From CAMTWZ01 sp041749075 (GTDB lineage: Bacteria; Bacteroidota; Rhodothermia; Balneolales; HLUCCA01): a DNA stretch of 64,000 bases. Of this stretch, positions 18,612 through 27,975 are shown one piece after another; position 1 is the first letter of the stretch; every line of letters starts with the position of its first letter. A program made the position numbers and the translations under genes. Location of the stretch: the NCBI GenBank assembly GCA_041749075.1, contig JBGTBY010000024.1, positions 43,657-107,656 on the forward strand, given 5' to 3'. Under the pieces are notes generated by a model, which worked only from the letters and a program-made list of their open reading frames with translations, did not search any database and was not told where the DNA came from.

Positions 18612-19165
18612 AAGCCCAAGCCCATATCGATGCCGTCCAGCAGTTTGTCCTCTATTGGGGAGAGATGGCACCGGCTTGGGGAATCAACAAAACAATGGCA
18701 CAGATCCATGCGCTGTTGTATGCCGAGCAGGATTCGCTAGACACGGATTTCATCATGCAGCGCCTCGATGTGAGCCGTGGCAATGCCAACATGAACTTGC
18801 GAAGCCTGGTGCAATGGGGTTTGGTTCATAAAGTTCGCAAAGACGGAAGCCGCAAAGACTACTACACGGCCGAAAAGGATGTGTGGGAAGTGGCCGCCAT
18901 CATCATCCGCGAACGGCAACATCGTGAACTGGGTCCGGTTCGCGAAAACTTGCAAGAATGTCTCGATATCCTGGGCAAGGACAAAAATGCCGATCCTCAG
19001 ACCGATGAATTCCGCGAGCGGATCGGAGATTTCATCAAGTTTTTGGACTTCGTGAACGATATGACATCCGCCATGCTGCCATTCATCACATCGAAGAAAA
19101 GTCAGTCGTTGAAAAATCTGCTCATGCTGATGAGCTCATTGAAAGGCAAGAAGAAAAAATCATGA
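18608..19165 (+). CDS. GbsR/MarR-family transcriptional regulator
   Basis: A 185-residue winged-helix DNA-binding protein with a GTG start overlapping the aminotransferase stop. The N-terminal part (QQFVLYWGEMAPAWGINKTM, then IHALLYAEQDSLDTDFIMQRLDVSRGN) is characteristic of the GbsR subgroup. The wing is GLVHKVRKDGSRKDYY. A long C-terminal helical region follows. Relatives respond to choline or osmolytes, but the ligand cannot be told here. No promoter target can be assigned. Confidence 0.85.
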   Translation: MKAQAHIDAVQQFVLYWGEMAPAWGINKTMAQIHALLYAEQDSLDTDFIMQRLDVSRGNANMNLRSLVQWGLVHKVRKDGSRKDYYTAEKDVWEVAAIIIRERQHRELGPVRENLQECLDILGKDKNADPQTDEFRERIGDFIKFLDFVNDMTSAMLPFITSKKSQSLKNLLMLMSSLKGKKKKS

Positions 19166-19521
19166 TCCGGCGACACGACATTGGAAAATCGGGCGAAGAT
19201 CAAGCCGTGGAATTCCTTGAAGGGAAGGGTTACACGATTTTGGATCGGAATTATCGCTTCATGCGCGGCGAAATCGACATCATCGCATTGGATGATCCGT
19301 TCATCGTATTCGTCGAAGTGAAAAAGCGCAGTTCCGACTTGTTTGGTCGGCCCGAAGAACACATCCGTCCCGCCCAGAAAAAGAAGCTGCATGAAGTGGC
19401 CAGTTTTTGGTTGCATGAGCGACGCATGGAAGGAATCCCCGCGCGATTCGATGTGATCGCCGTGTTGGAAAAGCCCGGTACCGAATCGATGCTCATGCAT
19501 TACAAGTTTGCGTTCCGCTAA
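19162..19521 (+). CDS. YraN family (UPF0102) endonuclease-fold protein
   Basis: A 119-residue protein with the UPF0102 signature: IGKSGEDQAVEFLEGKGY, RFMRGEIDIIA (the GEIDII acidic motif) and FVEVKKRSS (the E-x-K nuclease-like motif). The fold is Holliday-junction-resolvase-like. A cellular role is not well established. The ATG overlaps the regulator stop (ATGA). Confidence 0.93.
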   Translation: MIRRHDIGKSGEDQAVEFLEGKGYTILDRNYRFMRGEIDIIALDDPFIVFVEVKKRSSDLFGRPEEHIRPAQKKKLHEVASFWLHERRMEGIPARFDVIAVLEKPGTESMLMHYKFAFR

Positions 19522-19538
19522 ATCGCTATCTTCATTTC

Positions 19539-19850
19539 ATGCGAATCAACTGGACTTTGCTGAACCCGCTTCATTGGAAACGCTCGTTTCTCATCTGGGT
19601 TTTAGGTGGGTTTTTTGTCCTCTGGATCGGTGTTCTCGATACCTATAGCTTGTTGGCGCGGTATCAGTTAAGCCGTGAGCGCGCCGAACTCATCCAACGG
19701 ACGGAACAGCTCATTCGCGAGAGCGATGAGCTGAGTGCGAAGATCCAAGCCTTGCAACGCGACCCGGCTCTGCTAGAGCGCATCGCCCGTGAAGAGTACG
19801 GAATGCGTCGACGTGGAGAAACTGTTTATAGAATCCGCACCTCAGACTAA
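19539..19850 (+). CDS. FtsB/DivIC septum formation initiator
   Basis: A 103-residue bitopic membrane protein. It has one N-terminal transmembrane helix (about 18-38, FLIWVLGGFFVLWIGVL) and a periplasmic coiled coil (RERAELIQRTEQLIRESDEL). The closing motif LERIAREEYGMRRRGETVYRI is diagnostic of FtsB/DivIC. It bridges FtsQ and FtsL in the divisome. Confidence 0.92.
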   Translation: MRINWTLLNPLHWKRSFLIWVLGGFFVLWIGVLDTYSLLARYQLSRERAELIQRTEQLIRESDELSAKIQALQRDPALLERIAREEYGMRRRGETVYRIRTSD

Positions 19851-19854
19851 TATT

Positions 19855-20808
19855 ATGCTTACGATTGGAATTGATCTCGGCGGCACGAACATCAAAGCCG
19901 CATTGGTAGATGATGAGAAAGGAATCTTGCACAAGTTTTCGTTTTCGACGGAAGCGGACAAGGGTGTAGATCATATCATCAACAAGCTCGTGGAAGCCAT
20001 CAAAGTGGCCGGAGCGAAAGCAAAAGGGCCCATTTCAGGTGTAGGCGTCGGATCACCAGGGGTTATTTCCTATGATCGTACCACGGTCAGCAACCCACCG
20101 AATTTCCCGGGATGGACATCCGTGAATTTGGCCGCAGAGTTAAAAAAACGAACATTTTTCGATGTCTATGTGGACAATGATGCCAATCTTATGGCCTTGG
20201 GCTCGTCCTATTTCGGGATGGGTAAAACCCATGCGAATTTCATCATGGTCACATTGGGAACCGGCGTAGGTGGTGGCATCATCTATCAGAACAAATTGTT
20301 CCGCGGCGCCACCGGAGGCGCTGGGGAACTGGGTCATGTGATGATCGATTACAATGGTCCGGCCAGCAATTCTCCTACCATCGGTGGGATCGAAGCCTAT
20401 CTCGGACAGCGGTTTTTAAGCCGCCTTGCTTGGAAGAGGATACAATCCGAACCCCAAAATCCGTTGTTCGAACGATACAAGTCTGATCCGGAATCCATGG
20501 AACCGAAAGATCTCACCGAACAAGCCAATCTCGGAAACGCACTCGCCATCGATATCCTTCGGGATGCGGGCGAGAAACTGGGTTATGCCATCGTCAACTA
20601 TATTCACATTTTGGACATCCGAAAAATCATCGTGAGCGGAGGAGTGGCTTTGGCTGGCGATTGGATTCTCAAACCGGCACGCGAAGCGGCATTGACGCGT
20701 ATGATGGTGCCGTATCACAACGGTTTCGAGATCATGGCGGAAACCCTGGGCAACGATGCGGCCCTGCTCGGCGCGGCAAGTCTGCCGTACGAGTACCTTC
20801 CCGATTAA
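19855..20808 (+). CDS. ROK-family sugar kinase without the zinc-binding cysteines
   Basis: A 317-residue ROK kinase. The start is the ATG at 19855, directly after the ftsB stop; an upstream in-frame ATG would overlap ftsB. It has the phosphate loop IDLGGTNIKAALVDD, DVYVDNDANLMALG and the LGTGVGGGIIYQNKLFRGATGGAGELGH stretch. The usual ROK zinc motif after GELGH carries three to four cysteines (CxCGxxGCxE). Here it reads GPASNSPTIGGIEAYLG, with Ser, Ile or other residues in their place. It is probably a glucokinase-like enzyme in sugar metabolism. The missing zinc site is the unusual point. Confidence 0.88.
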   Translation: MLTIGIDLGGTNIKAALVDDEKGILHKFSFSTEADKGVDHIINKLVEAIKVAGAKAKGPISGVGVGSPGVISYDRTTVSNPPNFPGWTSVNLAAELKKRTFFDVYVDNDANLMALGSSYFGMGKTHANFIMVTLGTGVGGGIIYQNKLFRGATGGAGELGHVMIDYNGPASNSPTIGGIEAYLGQRFLSRLAWKRIQSEPQNPLFERYKSDPESMEPKDLTEQANLGNALAIDILRDAGEKLGYAIVNYIHILDIRKIIVSGGVALAGDWILKPAREAALTRMMVPYHNGFEIMAETLGNDAALLGAASLPYEYLPD

Positions 20809-20817
20809 GGAGACGGC

Positions 20818-23388
20818 ATGCGCCGCAACGTCCGGTTCTTGCTCGTTTTCTTGTGTCTTTGCCCGACCGGACTCCTTGCGCAAAACACCATCACGTTCTC
20901 ATCAGCCGATTCCCTCACGTTTTCGGTAAAGGGAATGCGCATCGCCAAGCTGTTCGGCACGGCGAAAGTGGAACATCCGAGCGGAATTCTTACCGCCGGC
21001 ATGATCGAACTGAATCTGACTCAGACCACGATGAGCGCCACCACCACGGTTCCGGGCGACACGCTCACAGAGCCGATCCTCAAACGCGGTGAGGATGAGA
21101 TCCGGTCGCGGCGCGTGTTATACAACTACAAAACCGAGAAAGGGAAATTCGAAGTCACACGGGTCTCCATCGACGAAGGACGCGTGCGAGGCGAAGAGGT
21201 GAAGCGGTTCGCACCTCATGTGGTGTTCATTCGAGACGGCCGTTATTCCACGTGCGAGATGGATCATCCGCACTTTTACATCCGTGCCAGCCGAATGAAA
21301 ATCGTGGACGAAGAAGAAGTGTTTTTCACGAATGCGCGGCTGTTCATTCTCGACATCCCTTATCCCATTCCATTTCCGGTCGGATACATTCCTTCCGGAT
21401 TGGATAAAAAGCGCTCCGGATTGCTTGCTCCGACCTATGCCTTCCAGGAATTGGATGACCGAGGATTGGGCCTTCAAGGATTCGGCTGGTTCCAGTATTT
21501 CAACGACCATTATGCCGCCACCTTGAGTGCGGATCTGTTCACATCCGGCACGTTCTTCGTTCAAAGTCGCAACGATTACCAATGGTTGAACCGTACCCGT
21601 GGCTCGCTTAATTACAGCTATTCGCGCAGCCAGGGCATGGAAGAGACGGATCCGGATTTCTCGCGGCGTACGGAGCAAAATCTGGCATGGTCGCATAATC
21701 AGACCATCAATCCTTACTCGTCATTCAATATGGACATCAATCTGCGAACGGCCCAGTTTTTTACGCAGAATTCCTTGAACATCAACGATCGGGCGCAGAC
21801 GAGTTCCACATCCAGGATCGGGTACAACTATCGTCAGCCCACCGGGTTGTACACATTCGGTGCCAACGTGTCGCAGAGCCAGAATTTCTCCGATAATTCG
21901 GTGTCGATGTCCGGACCTACCGCGAATTTCAGCCTTCGACGCCTCACACCATTCGCACCGAAGATTCGTCGACCTGTTGCGCCGTTTTATGAGTCGCTGA
22001 GTTTGGGATACAACAATCAGTTCAACAGCCGTTTCAATTTTCGACCCATTGTGGGTGCGAATCCGGATATTTCGTGGATTGATGCGCTCTTTAATCCATC
22101 CGAGTATCGCGAAGCCACCGGAAACAAAGGCCACATCGATTATGGATTGCGTCAATCGTTGGATGCGAGTATGCAATTGCTATCCGGAAATAAGATCAAT
22201 CTGACGGGAAGCGGACGCATGACCGAATATTGGTATGGCGAAACCCTTCGCCGCACCTTCAATGCCGATTCGAACCGGGTTGAGGAGTCGAGAGTGAAGG
22301 AATTCGCCGCTACTCGCGATTTCAGCGCGTCATTATCGCTTTCAACCACCGTTTATGGCATTTCCATGATGAAAATCGGAAACTTGGAAGGATTCCGGCA
22401 CACGGTTCGTCCATCGGTGAGTTATACCTGGAGTCCGGATTTTTCCAGACCGCAATGGGGAAATTATCGCACCGTTCAGAGCGATACTTTGGGAGGAACG
22501 CGAACGTACTCGATCTATGAACGAGGCATTTTCGGCGGACCCGGCGGCGTAAAACAGAATTCCATCAACCTGAGTATCGGCAATGTCTTCGAAACCAAGC
22601 AAGTAAAGCGCGACTCCACCGGCGAAAAAAAAGAACAGATTTTGCGGTTGATCGACAATCTGAGCGCGAGCCTGAGTTATAATTTGGCTGGAACCTCTTT
22701 CAAACTGAGTGATTTGAACACCAATCTCAGCTCGAACATCATCCGCAATGTGAATATCAGTTCCAGCGCGACGTTCAGTTTTTATGATACGGACAGTGTT
22801 GGATCGCGATTGGAGCGAGTGGATCGGTATCGGTGGGATGCGGGCAAGTCGCCACTCACACTACGACGCTTTAATATCGCCATGGGGACTCAATTCCGAC
22901 AGGGGAATACGAGTGGCGTCGCGATGCGATCGAACCCGGCTTATTATCCCGAACAATATGATCCATTGGATCAGACCGATTTCCGTGGGTATGATCCCGG
23001 ATTCAGCGCCATGCCCATCGAACCCTTGGATGTCGCATGGGCGGTCTCATTGAGCTTCAATTACAGCTGGCAATGGGTCAGTCATATTGAACAGCGAAAA
23101 ACAGCCATCCTGAATGCTCAGAGCATCCAACTTCGATTGGCTCGCGAATGGCAGATCGGAACCAGTATCGGGTATGATTTCATCGGAAAACAACTCACAC
23201 CGAGTCAGTTCAATGTGACAAGACAGTTGCACTGCTGGGACATGAGCTTCACCTGGAATCCGTTCGGCGATTTCCAGTACTACCTCTTCCGTCTTTCTGT
23301 GCGCCACACGCAAATGCAGGGATTGTTCCAAAAACTTCCTGGATTGAACAACCTAGAACGCACGAATACCCCGATCAACCGGTTCTGA
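20818..23388 (+). CDS. LptD/OstA-family LPS assembly outer-membrane protein
   Basis: An 856-residue protein with a signal peptide (to about residue 21, LLAQ). An OstA-like N-terminal beta-jellyroll (about 25-180) shows VKGMRIAKLFGTAKVEHPSG and TCEMDHPHFYIRASRMKIVD. A conserved hinge, IPYPIPFPVGYIPSG, follows. A long C-terminal beta-barrel then has alternating aromatic strands with G-S-L-N-Y-S-Y-S-R-like patterns. The architecture matches the LptD-type proteins of Bacteroidota that insert lipopolysaccharide into the outer leaflet. A GGAG ribosome-binding site precedes the ATG. The stop abuts the stop of the convergent ribE gene. Confidence 0.85.
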   Translation: MRRNVRFLLVFLCLCPTGLLAQNTITFSSADSLTFSVKGMRIAKLFGTAKVEHPSGILTAGMIELNLTQTTMSATTTVPGDTLTEPILKRGEDEIRSRRVLYNYKTEKGKFEVTRVSIDEGRVRGEEVKRFAPHVVFIRDGRYSTCEMDHPHFYIRASRMKIVDEEEVFFTNARLFILDIPYPIPFPVGYIPSGLDKKRSGLLAPTYAFQELDDRGLGLQGFGWFQYFNDHYAATLSADLFTSGTFFVQSRNDYQWLNRTRGSLNYSYSRSQGMEETDPDFSRRTEQNLAWSHNQTINPYSSFNMDINLRTAQFFTQNSLNINDRAQTSSTSRIGYNYRQPTGLYTFGANVSQSQNFSDNSVSMSGPTANFSLRRLTPFAPKIRRPVAPFYESLSLGYNNQFNSRFNFRPIVGANPDISWIDALFNPSEYREATGNKGHIDYGLRQSLDASMQLLSGNKINLTGSGRMTEYWYGETLRRTFNADSNRVEESRVKEFAATRDFSASLSLSTTVYGISMMKIGNLEGFRHTVRPSVSYTWSPDFSRPQWGNYRTVQSDTLGGTRTYSIYERGIFGGPGGVKQNSINLSIGNVFETKQVKRDSTGEKKEQILRLIDNLSASLSYNLAGTSFKLSDLNTNLSSNIIRNVNISSSATFSFYDTDSVGSRLERVDRYRWDAGKSPLTLRRFNIAMGTQFRQGNTSGVAMRSNPAYYPEQYDPLDQTDFRGYDPGFSAMPIEPLDVAWAVSLSFNYSWQWVSHIEQRKTAILNAQSIQLRLAREWQIGTSIGYDFIGKQLTPSQFNVTRQLHCWDMSFTWNPFGDFQYYLFRLSVRHTQMQGLFQKLPGLNNLERTNTPINRF

Positions 23389-23976
23389 TCAACCGATCTC
23401 TTGCCGGCGAAGGATGTACTTTCCGAGGATATCAAACTCGAGATTCACCGCATCCCCCGTTTTTCGTGTGTGAAGGTTCGTATGAGCCCAGGTGTACGGA
23501 ATAATGGCAACGGTAAAGCGGGTACGCTCGAGGCGCGCCACGGTCAAGGAAATGCCCTCCAGCGCGATGCTACCTCTCCCTACGATGTATGCCGACCATT
23601 CTTCAGGGATGGTGACGGTAACCAACCAATTCGTCCCCTCTTGGATGATTTCGCGGATACGGCCCGTCGCGTCGGCATGACCCTGCACCAAATGTCCGTC
23701 CAAGCGATCCCCCAATCGAAGCGAGCGCTCCAGATTCACCACATCCCCGATCGCCGAATCGCCGAAATTGGTTTTGCGAAGGGTTTCTTCAATGACCACG
23801 GTCTCGAACGAGTCCCCGTCACAGCTCACCACGGTTTGACAGACGCCGTTGATCGACACGCTGTCGTCCACGTCCAGCTCAGATGCGAATGGCGCGGTAT
23901 AGGAGATTCGTCGCGCTCCATCTTTGTCGTGAATGTCGCGGATGAGGCCAGTCGCTTCGATGATGCCTGTGAACAT
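23389..23976 (-). CDS. ribE: Riboflavin synthase subunit alpha
   Basis: Converts two molecules of 6,7-dimethyl-8-ribityllumazine to riboflavin. It starts with the classic MFTGIIEATG and has two lumazine-binding repeats, the first with DSVSINGVCQTVV and the second with GSIALEGISLTVA. The length of 195 residues is typical. It lies 11 bases downstream of ribD and is probably co-transcribed. Confidence 0.96.
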   Translation of the reverse strand: MFTGIIEATGLIRDIHDKDGARRISYTAPFASELDVDDSVSINGVCQTVVSCDGDSFETVVIEETLRKTNFGDSAIGDVVNLERSLRLGDRLDGHLVQGHADATGRIREIIQEGTNWLVTVTIPEEWSAYIVGRGSIALEGISLTVARLERTRFTVAIIPYTWAHTNLHTRKTGDAVNLEFDILGKYILRRQEIG

Positions 23977-23987
23977 GATGTCAGAAT

Positions 23988-25103
23988 TTAGAAATATCCG
24001 GTGATGAGGACATCCTCGCCGATCTTTTCCACCGAGGTGGAGCGCAGATCCAGACTTTCGGATAGGCGGTCGATACCCAGCCCCAGCACCGAGCGTTTGC
24101 CGCCGCCCAAGAACTTGGGAGCCACAAACACATGCACTTTATCCACCAACCGACGCTTCAGCAACGCCGTTGCGAGGGTTCCGCCCGACTCGACGAGCAC
24201 AGAACTGATCCTCAGCGCGCCAATCCGGTCCAACGCTTCACTCAGATCGGTGTGCCCCTCATGCTTTCCCACTTGGATGGTTTGTCCGCTGAACGCATCC
24301 GCATCCAACAGAGATAAGAGCGGATCCGCTTGGGCTTTCCACCCGATCGTAACCGTCTTCGCCTCTAACGCATCCGAAAAGAGGTTCAAATGCCTGGGCA
24401 ACGTGCCTTCCCCATCGATCACAATACGCTTGGGCGCCCGGCCTTCCACCAATCGCACATTCAGACTCGGATTGTCGGCCAACGCGGTTTCACGACCGAT
24501 CATCACCGCATCGTACACACTGCGCCATTCATGGACCCGAGCGCGCGACGCTTCGCCCGTAATCCATTGCGACATCCCATCCGGCGCGGCGGTATAGGCG
24601 TCCAGAGTTTGAGCGAGTTTCAAGGTCACAAACGGCCGACCGGTGGTGATGTAGGTCAGAAAAAACTCATTCAAGCGTGCGGCTTCATCTTTCATCAATC
24701 CCACATCCACCTGAATGGAATTGGCACGCAGCATTTCGATGCCTTTTCCACTCACTTTCGGATTCGGGTCGATCATGGCCACAACAACCCGCTTGATGGG
24801 CAATTCGGCTAAGGAGAGAGCGCAGGGCGGGGTTTTTCCGTAATGCGAACAGGGCTCGAGCGTCACATAGACGGTCGCATCAATCAGGTCACGCTCATTC
24901 TTGATGGCGGCGATGGCGTTCACTTCAGCATGGGCTTCGCCATAGCGTTCGTGGTATCCCTTCGATAGAAGTTTCCCTTCATTGGAGACGATTGCGCAGC
25001 CCACCATCGGATTCGGACTCACATACCCCGCTCCTCGGACAGCCTCACGAAGTGCGAGCTTCATCCATTTGGAATCGTCGGTTGTAAAATCAGGTTTGGG
25101 CAT
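23988..25103 (-). CDS. ribD: Bifunctional diaminohydroxyphosphoribosylaminopyrimidine deaminase / reductase RibD
   Basis: The deaminase domain carries the zinc motif HAEVNAI (58-64) and PCSHYGKTPPC (about 83-93). The C-terminal reductase domain begins around RPFVTLKLAQTLDAYTA. I choose the ATG at 25103 (MPKPDF). An in-frame ATG at 25133 lies inside the loop/stem of the terminator that closes the upstream gene, so it is very unlikely to be used. RibD and ribE form a two-gene riboflavin unit here. Confidence 0.94.
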   Translation of the reverse strand: MPKPDFTTDDSKWMKLALREAVRGAGYVSPNPMVGCAIVSNEGKLLSKGYHERYGEAHAEVNAIAAIKNERDLIDATVYVTLEPCSHYGKTPPCALSLAELPIKRVVVAMIDPNPKVSGKGIEMLRANSIQVDVGLMKDEAARLNEFFLTYITTGRPFVTLKLAQTLDAYTAAPDGMSQWITGEASRARVHEWRSVYDAVMIGRETALADNPSLNVRLVEGRAPKRIVIDGEGTLPRHLNLFSDALEAKTVTIGWKAQADPLLSLLDADAFSGQTIQVGKHEGHTDLSEALDRIGALRISSVLVESGGTLATALLKRRLVDKVHVFVAPKFLGGGKRSVLGLGIDRLSESLDLRSTSVEKIGEDVLITGYF

Positions 25104-25107
25104 GGGC

Positions 25108-25148
25108 AAAAAAAAAGCGGCTCCGTGAATCACGGAACCGCTTTAAAA
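25108..25148 (-). terminator. Rho-independent terminator after the PpiD/SurA-like gene
   Basis: Read on the minus strand, AAAGCGGTTCCGTGA and the complementary arm TCACGGAGCCGCTTT form a long G/C-rich hairpin followed by a run of T. It lies about 19 bases after the stop of the chaperone gene at 25167 and just before the ribD start. One G-T-type mismatch sits in the stem. Confidence 0.88.
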
Positions 25149-25166
25149 GTACGGGTATCGCGGAGC

Positions 25167-26951
25167 TTAACGAAGCAAAAGGGCGCGGTAATCTTTGATT
25201 TCGGCTTGATCTTTCAAACGCTCGAGCCAGGTGCTGCGGAACGCTTGTCCTTTTTCATTCTGCAAACGGGTCCGGATTTGCGAAGCGTAGGCTTCTGGCA
25301 TCGCGCTCACATCGGCGTCCACACGGTTGGTGACGAAGAGTACAAATGCGGCGTTTTCGCCTGGGATTACAGGAGTGACGGCATTCATTGGGGCGGTAAA
25401 TGCGGCTCCAACAACCGAAGGCTCACGTCCAGCGCCAGCAAAGCTGTTACCGGAAAGTCGCTGACCTTCAACCGTCATCACTTGTTTGCTGTCTTTCGCT
25501 GCGATGTCGTCAATTGAGGCCACACCGGAAACCAATGCTTTGACGCGGGCAACGGTCACGTCGCGACGCTTCTCATTGCGGAGGCGGGTTTCAATCTGCG
25601 GGCGCACATCATCGATCGGACGTGGACCGGCTTCACGGATTTCCGTGATTTGGAACACCACGAAACGGTCGTCAAGCTCGATCGGCTCGGAAATTTCGTT
25701 GCGTTTCGCTTTTTTCAAGGCATTCAACATCAGGCGGCTGTTGCCGATGCCTGGAATGAACGGAGTGCCGTCTGTCGCGAATGCGGTTTTGAGTTGAAGA
25801 TTTTGACGGGTCGCTTCGGCTTCAAATCCTTCATTCTCTGCAAAGGCGGAAAAATCGCTAGCCAAATCAGATTGAACACCAACCGTTTGGAATGGGTCGG
25901 CTTCCACATTCAATGTGAAAATGGCCGTACGTACGTCGCGGTTGTTGCGGCTCGCTTCGATGCGTTTGGCCATCACGATTTGTCCGTTATGTAGAACCGG
26001 CGTCGTTACGGCACCATCGGCAATGCGGAACACTTCGGCAAGATGATCGCCAAGCTCGGTTTGAGACTGGAACACAGCCGAAATAGTGCGAGTAGCGGAG
26101 CCATTCTGAACCAAGAATGTGGAATCGTTCGCAGCTTCTTCGAAGAGGACTTTCAAATGACCCGCTTCATCCAATGCACGGGTTGTATCTGCAGCCGTAG
26201 CGGCTTTTGAGAACTCCACATAGCGGAAGTTGAAGCTTTTTTCCTGCTTGAATTCGTTCTGGTTGGCACGGTACCAGCCGGTCACGTCTTTGTCGGAAAG
26301 GGTGATGTCGCCTTCAGCCACTTCGGAATAAGGGAAACGAACGAACTGGAAATCAGAGATGGAGTTGTCGCGGATGTATTCGTTCTCGATTTCAGCCTGA
26401 GTCACAACCAAGGACGCATCCAAATACGCATTCAATTTTTCGCGACGACGCTTCTCACGCAATTGGTTCTCGACATTCATCCAGATTTCCGCGTTTTCAG
26501 GCGCTTCGATGGCGGCGTTCAAAGCCAAACGGTCAACCGTTCCATCTTCGTTCATGAAATATTGGGTGATGAAGGGATCCGGATTCGGACCCGACACCAT
26601 GTCGATGATCTCGGCATCCGTCACAACGATTCCCAAGCGTTCCATTTCGGAATCGAGGATGCGGTTCATCACCAGCTCATCCCAGACGGATTCTTCATAG
26701 AATGCGCGCAATTCCATGCTGGGTTGCTCGCCGCCGGTTTCCTGACGGTACGATTCCAGATAGTTGGTCAGGCGGGCGTTGTATTCTTCAAAGGAGATCG
26801 CTTGGCCGTTGACTTCCCCGAGCGAACGCGGACCCGTCATCAAAGCATCGAACATTTGTGTGTCGGAGAGGCCCCAGAGCACTCCGAAGGAGAGGATTAG
26901 CACCCAAAAAATGTATTTGGTGCTGTGTCTCAATTTTTCCATCAAACCCAT
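25167..26951 (-). CDS. PpiD/SurA-like membrane-anchored peptidyl-prolyl isomerase/chaperone
   Basis: A 594-residue protein with an N-terminal transmembrane anchor (about 12-30, YIFWVLILSFGVLWG). It then has a SurA_N-type helical chaperone region with EVNGQAISFEEYNARL, as in PpiD. Two weak parvulin-like regions follow (around NFRYVEFSKAA and around ISEPIELDDRFVVFQITEI). The periplasmic C-terminus ends without another membrane segment. It probably helps fold outer-membrane proteins leaving the Sec channel. It is followed by a strong terminator. Confidence 0.8.
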   Translation of the reverse strand: MGLMEKLRHSTKYIFWVLILSFGVLWGLSDTQMFDALMTGPRSLGEVNGQAISFEEYNARLTNYLESYRQETGGEQPSMELRAFYEESVWDELVMNRILDSEMERLGIVVTDAEIIDMVSGPNPDPFITQYFMNEDGTVDRLALNAAIEAPENAEIWMNVENQLREKRRREKLNAYLDASLVVTQAEIENEYIRDNSISDFQFVRFPYSEVAEGDITLSDKDVTGWYRANQNEFKQEKSFNFRYVEFSKAATAADTTRALDEAGHLKVLFEEAANDSTFLVQNGSATRTISAVFQSQTELGDHLAEVFRIADGAVTTPVLHNGQIVMAKRIEASRNNRDVRTAIFTLNVEADPFQTVGVQSDLASDFSAFAENEGFEAEATRQNLQLKTAFATDGTPFIPGIGNSRLMLNALKKAKRNEISEPIELDDRFVVFQITEIREAGPRPIDDVRPQIETRLRNEKRRDVTVARVKALVSGVASIDDIAAKDSKQVMTVEGQRLSGNSFAGAGREPSVVGAAFTAPMNAVTPVIPGENAAFVLFVTNRVDADVSAMPEAYASQIRTRLQNEKGQAFRSTWLERLKDQAEIKDYRALLLR

Positions 26952-27030
26952 TGGGTATTCCTGTACAATCGATTAGGTTTCAAAAAATGTGTGAAATAGC
27001 CTCGAAATATACGGGAAACCCCCTTCTGTA

Positions 27031-27957
27031 TCAAAACAGACGAATCAGCCTCAAGTGTCTCAGGTAATGTTTCGGGTTTTCGTTCAACGTCTTGATCATG
27101 ATGTTCAGGTTCGCACTTAAGCTATCCAAGTTGTTATACAAGGACGGATCGTTCACCAGCAATCCCAATGAACCCTGACCCGAGTTGATCTTGGCTAGGA
27201 TTTCAGACAGCTCTTGGTTGGTTTCATTCAAACCCGCGACCAACGTTTCGATTTCGGCCGATGCTTCTTTCAAGCTCGACAAGGCTTCACTTACCTTCGC
27301 AGATTCCTCTTCCGTGAGTTTGTCCAGGCGGGATGTGAGCGATTCCACATTCTGGATGGTCGAATTGATGTCCTTCTGGCGGTCTTCCATCACACTGCGC
27401 ATATCCGTGGTCACCTTGTTCAGGTTTTCCAAAATGAGGGACATGTCTTCACGGCCACCTTCCAACAGCACCGAATCCACTTGAGCGAGCACACTGGTGA
27501 TCGATTCGGTTCCTTCGGTCACCTTGTCGCCGATATTCTTGCCCATTTCCGCCATTCCGGCGAACGCACCTTCATCATATCGACCTTCGATCACACTATT
27601 TGGCGGGATGAGATTCGTTGCGATGCTTCGTTCGATTTCAATGGCTTTTGAGCCCAGTAAATCGGTGGAACGGATGTAGGCGATGGATCCGACTGGCAAT
27701 CCATCGATCATATTGATGTTCAAGGTCACCAGAACACTGTCGTTCGGGAGAATCTGCATGGCACGGACCGATCCGATCTTGATGCCGCTGATGTTGATGG
27801 GTGATCCAGCGGTTAAGCCATCCACTTTGGGATAGGTGGCATACAGAACCGTACCAAGCCGGAATATGGGAACATCCCGCATAATGCGGAATCCTACGAA
27901 TCCGATGAGGATGGCGAAGACGATCGCCATTCCGATTTTCATTTCATTTCGAATCAC
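27031..27957 (-). CDS. MCE/MlaD-family substrate-binding protein
   Basis: A 308-residue protein with an N-terminal membrane anchor (IGMAIVFAILIGFVGF). A single MCE domain (about 35-120) contains YPKVDGLTAGSPINISGIKIGSV. A long helical C-terminal region (about 130-300) may form a coiled coil or helical tube. It is the periplasmic lipid-binding subunit of the Mla-type transporter coded with the ATPase and permease upstream. The gene order permease, ATPase, MCE is typical. Confidence 0.92.
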   Translation of the reverse strand: MIRNEMKIGMAIVFAILIGFVGFRIMRDVPIFRLGTVLYATYPKVDGLTAGSPINISGIKIGSVRAMQILPNDSVLVTLNINMIDGLPVGSIAYIRSTDLLGSKAIEIERSIATNLIPPNSVIEGRYDEGAFAGMAEMGKNIGDKVTEGTESITSVLAQVDSVLLEGGREDMSLILENLNKVTTDMRSVMEDRQKDINSTIQNVESLTSRLDKLTEEESAKVSEALSSLKEASAEIETLVAGLNETNQELSEILAKINSGQGSLGLLVNDPSLYNNLDSLSANLNIMIKTLNENPKHYLRHLRLIRLF

Positions 27958-27975
27958 ACTGACTCCTTACTGTGT

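Noticed and set aside
23371..23400. Direct repeat GATCAACCG at the lptD/ribE junction
   Set aside because: Both copies lie in coding ends or stops of two clear genes. Only nine bases are shared, so it is not convincing as a regulatory or attachment site.
24001..24597. 198-codon open frame antisense to ribD
   Set aside because: It is rich in Ser/Arg/Pro and has no motif. RibD is clear on the other strand.
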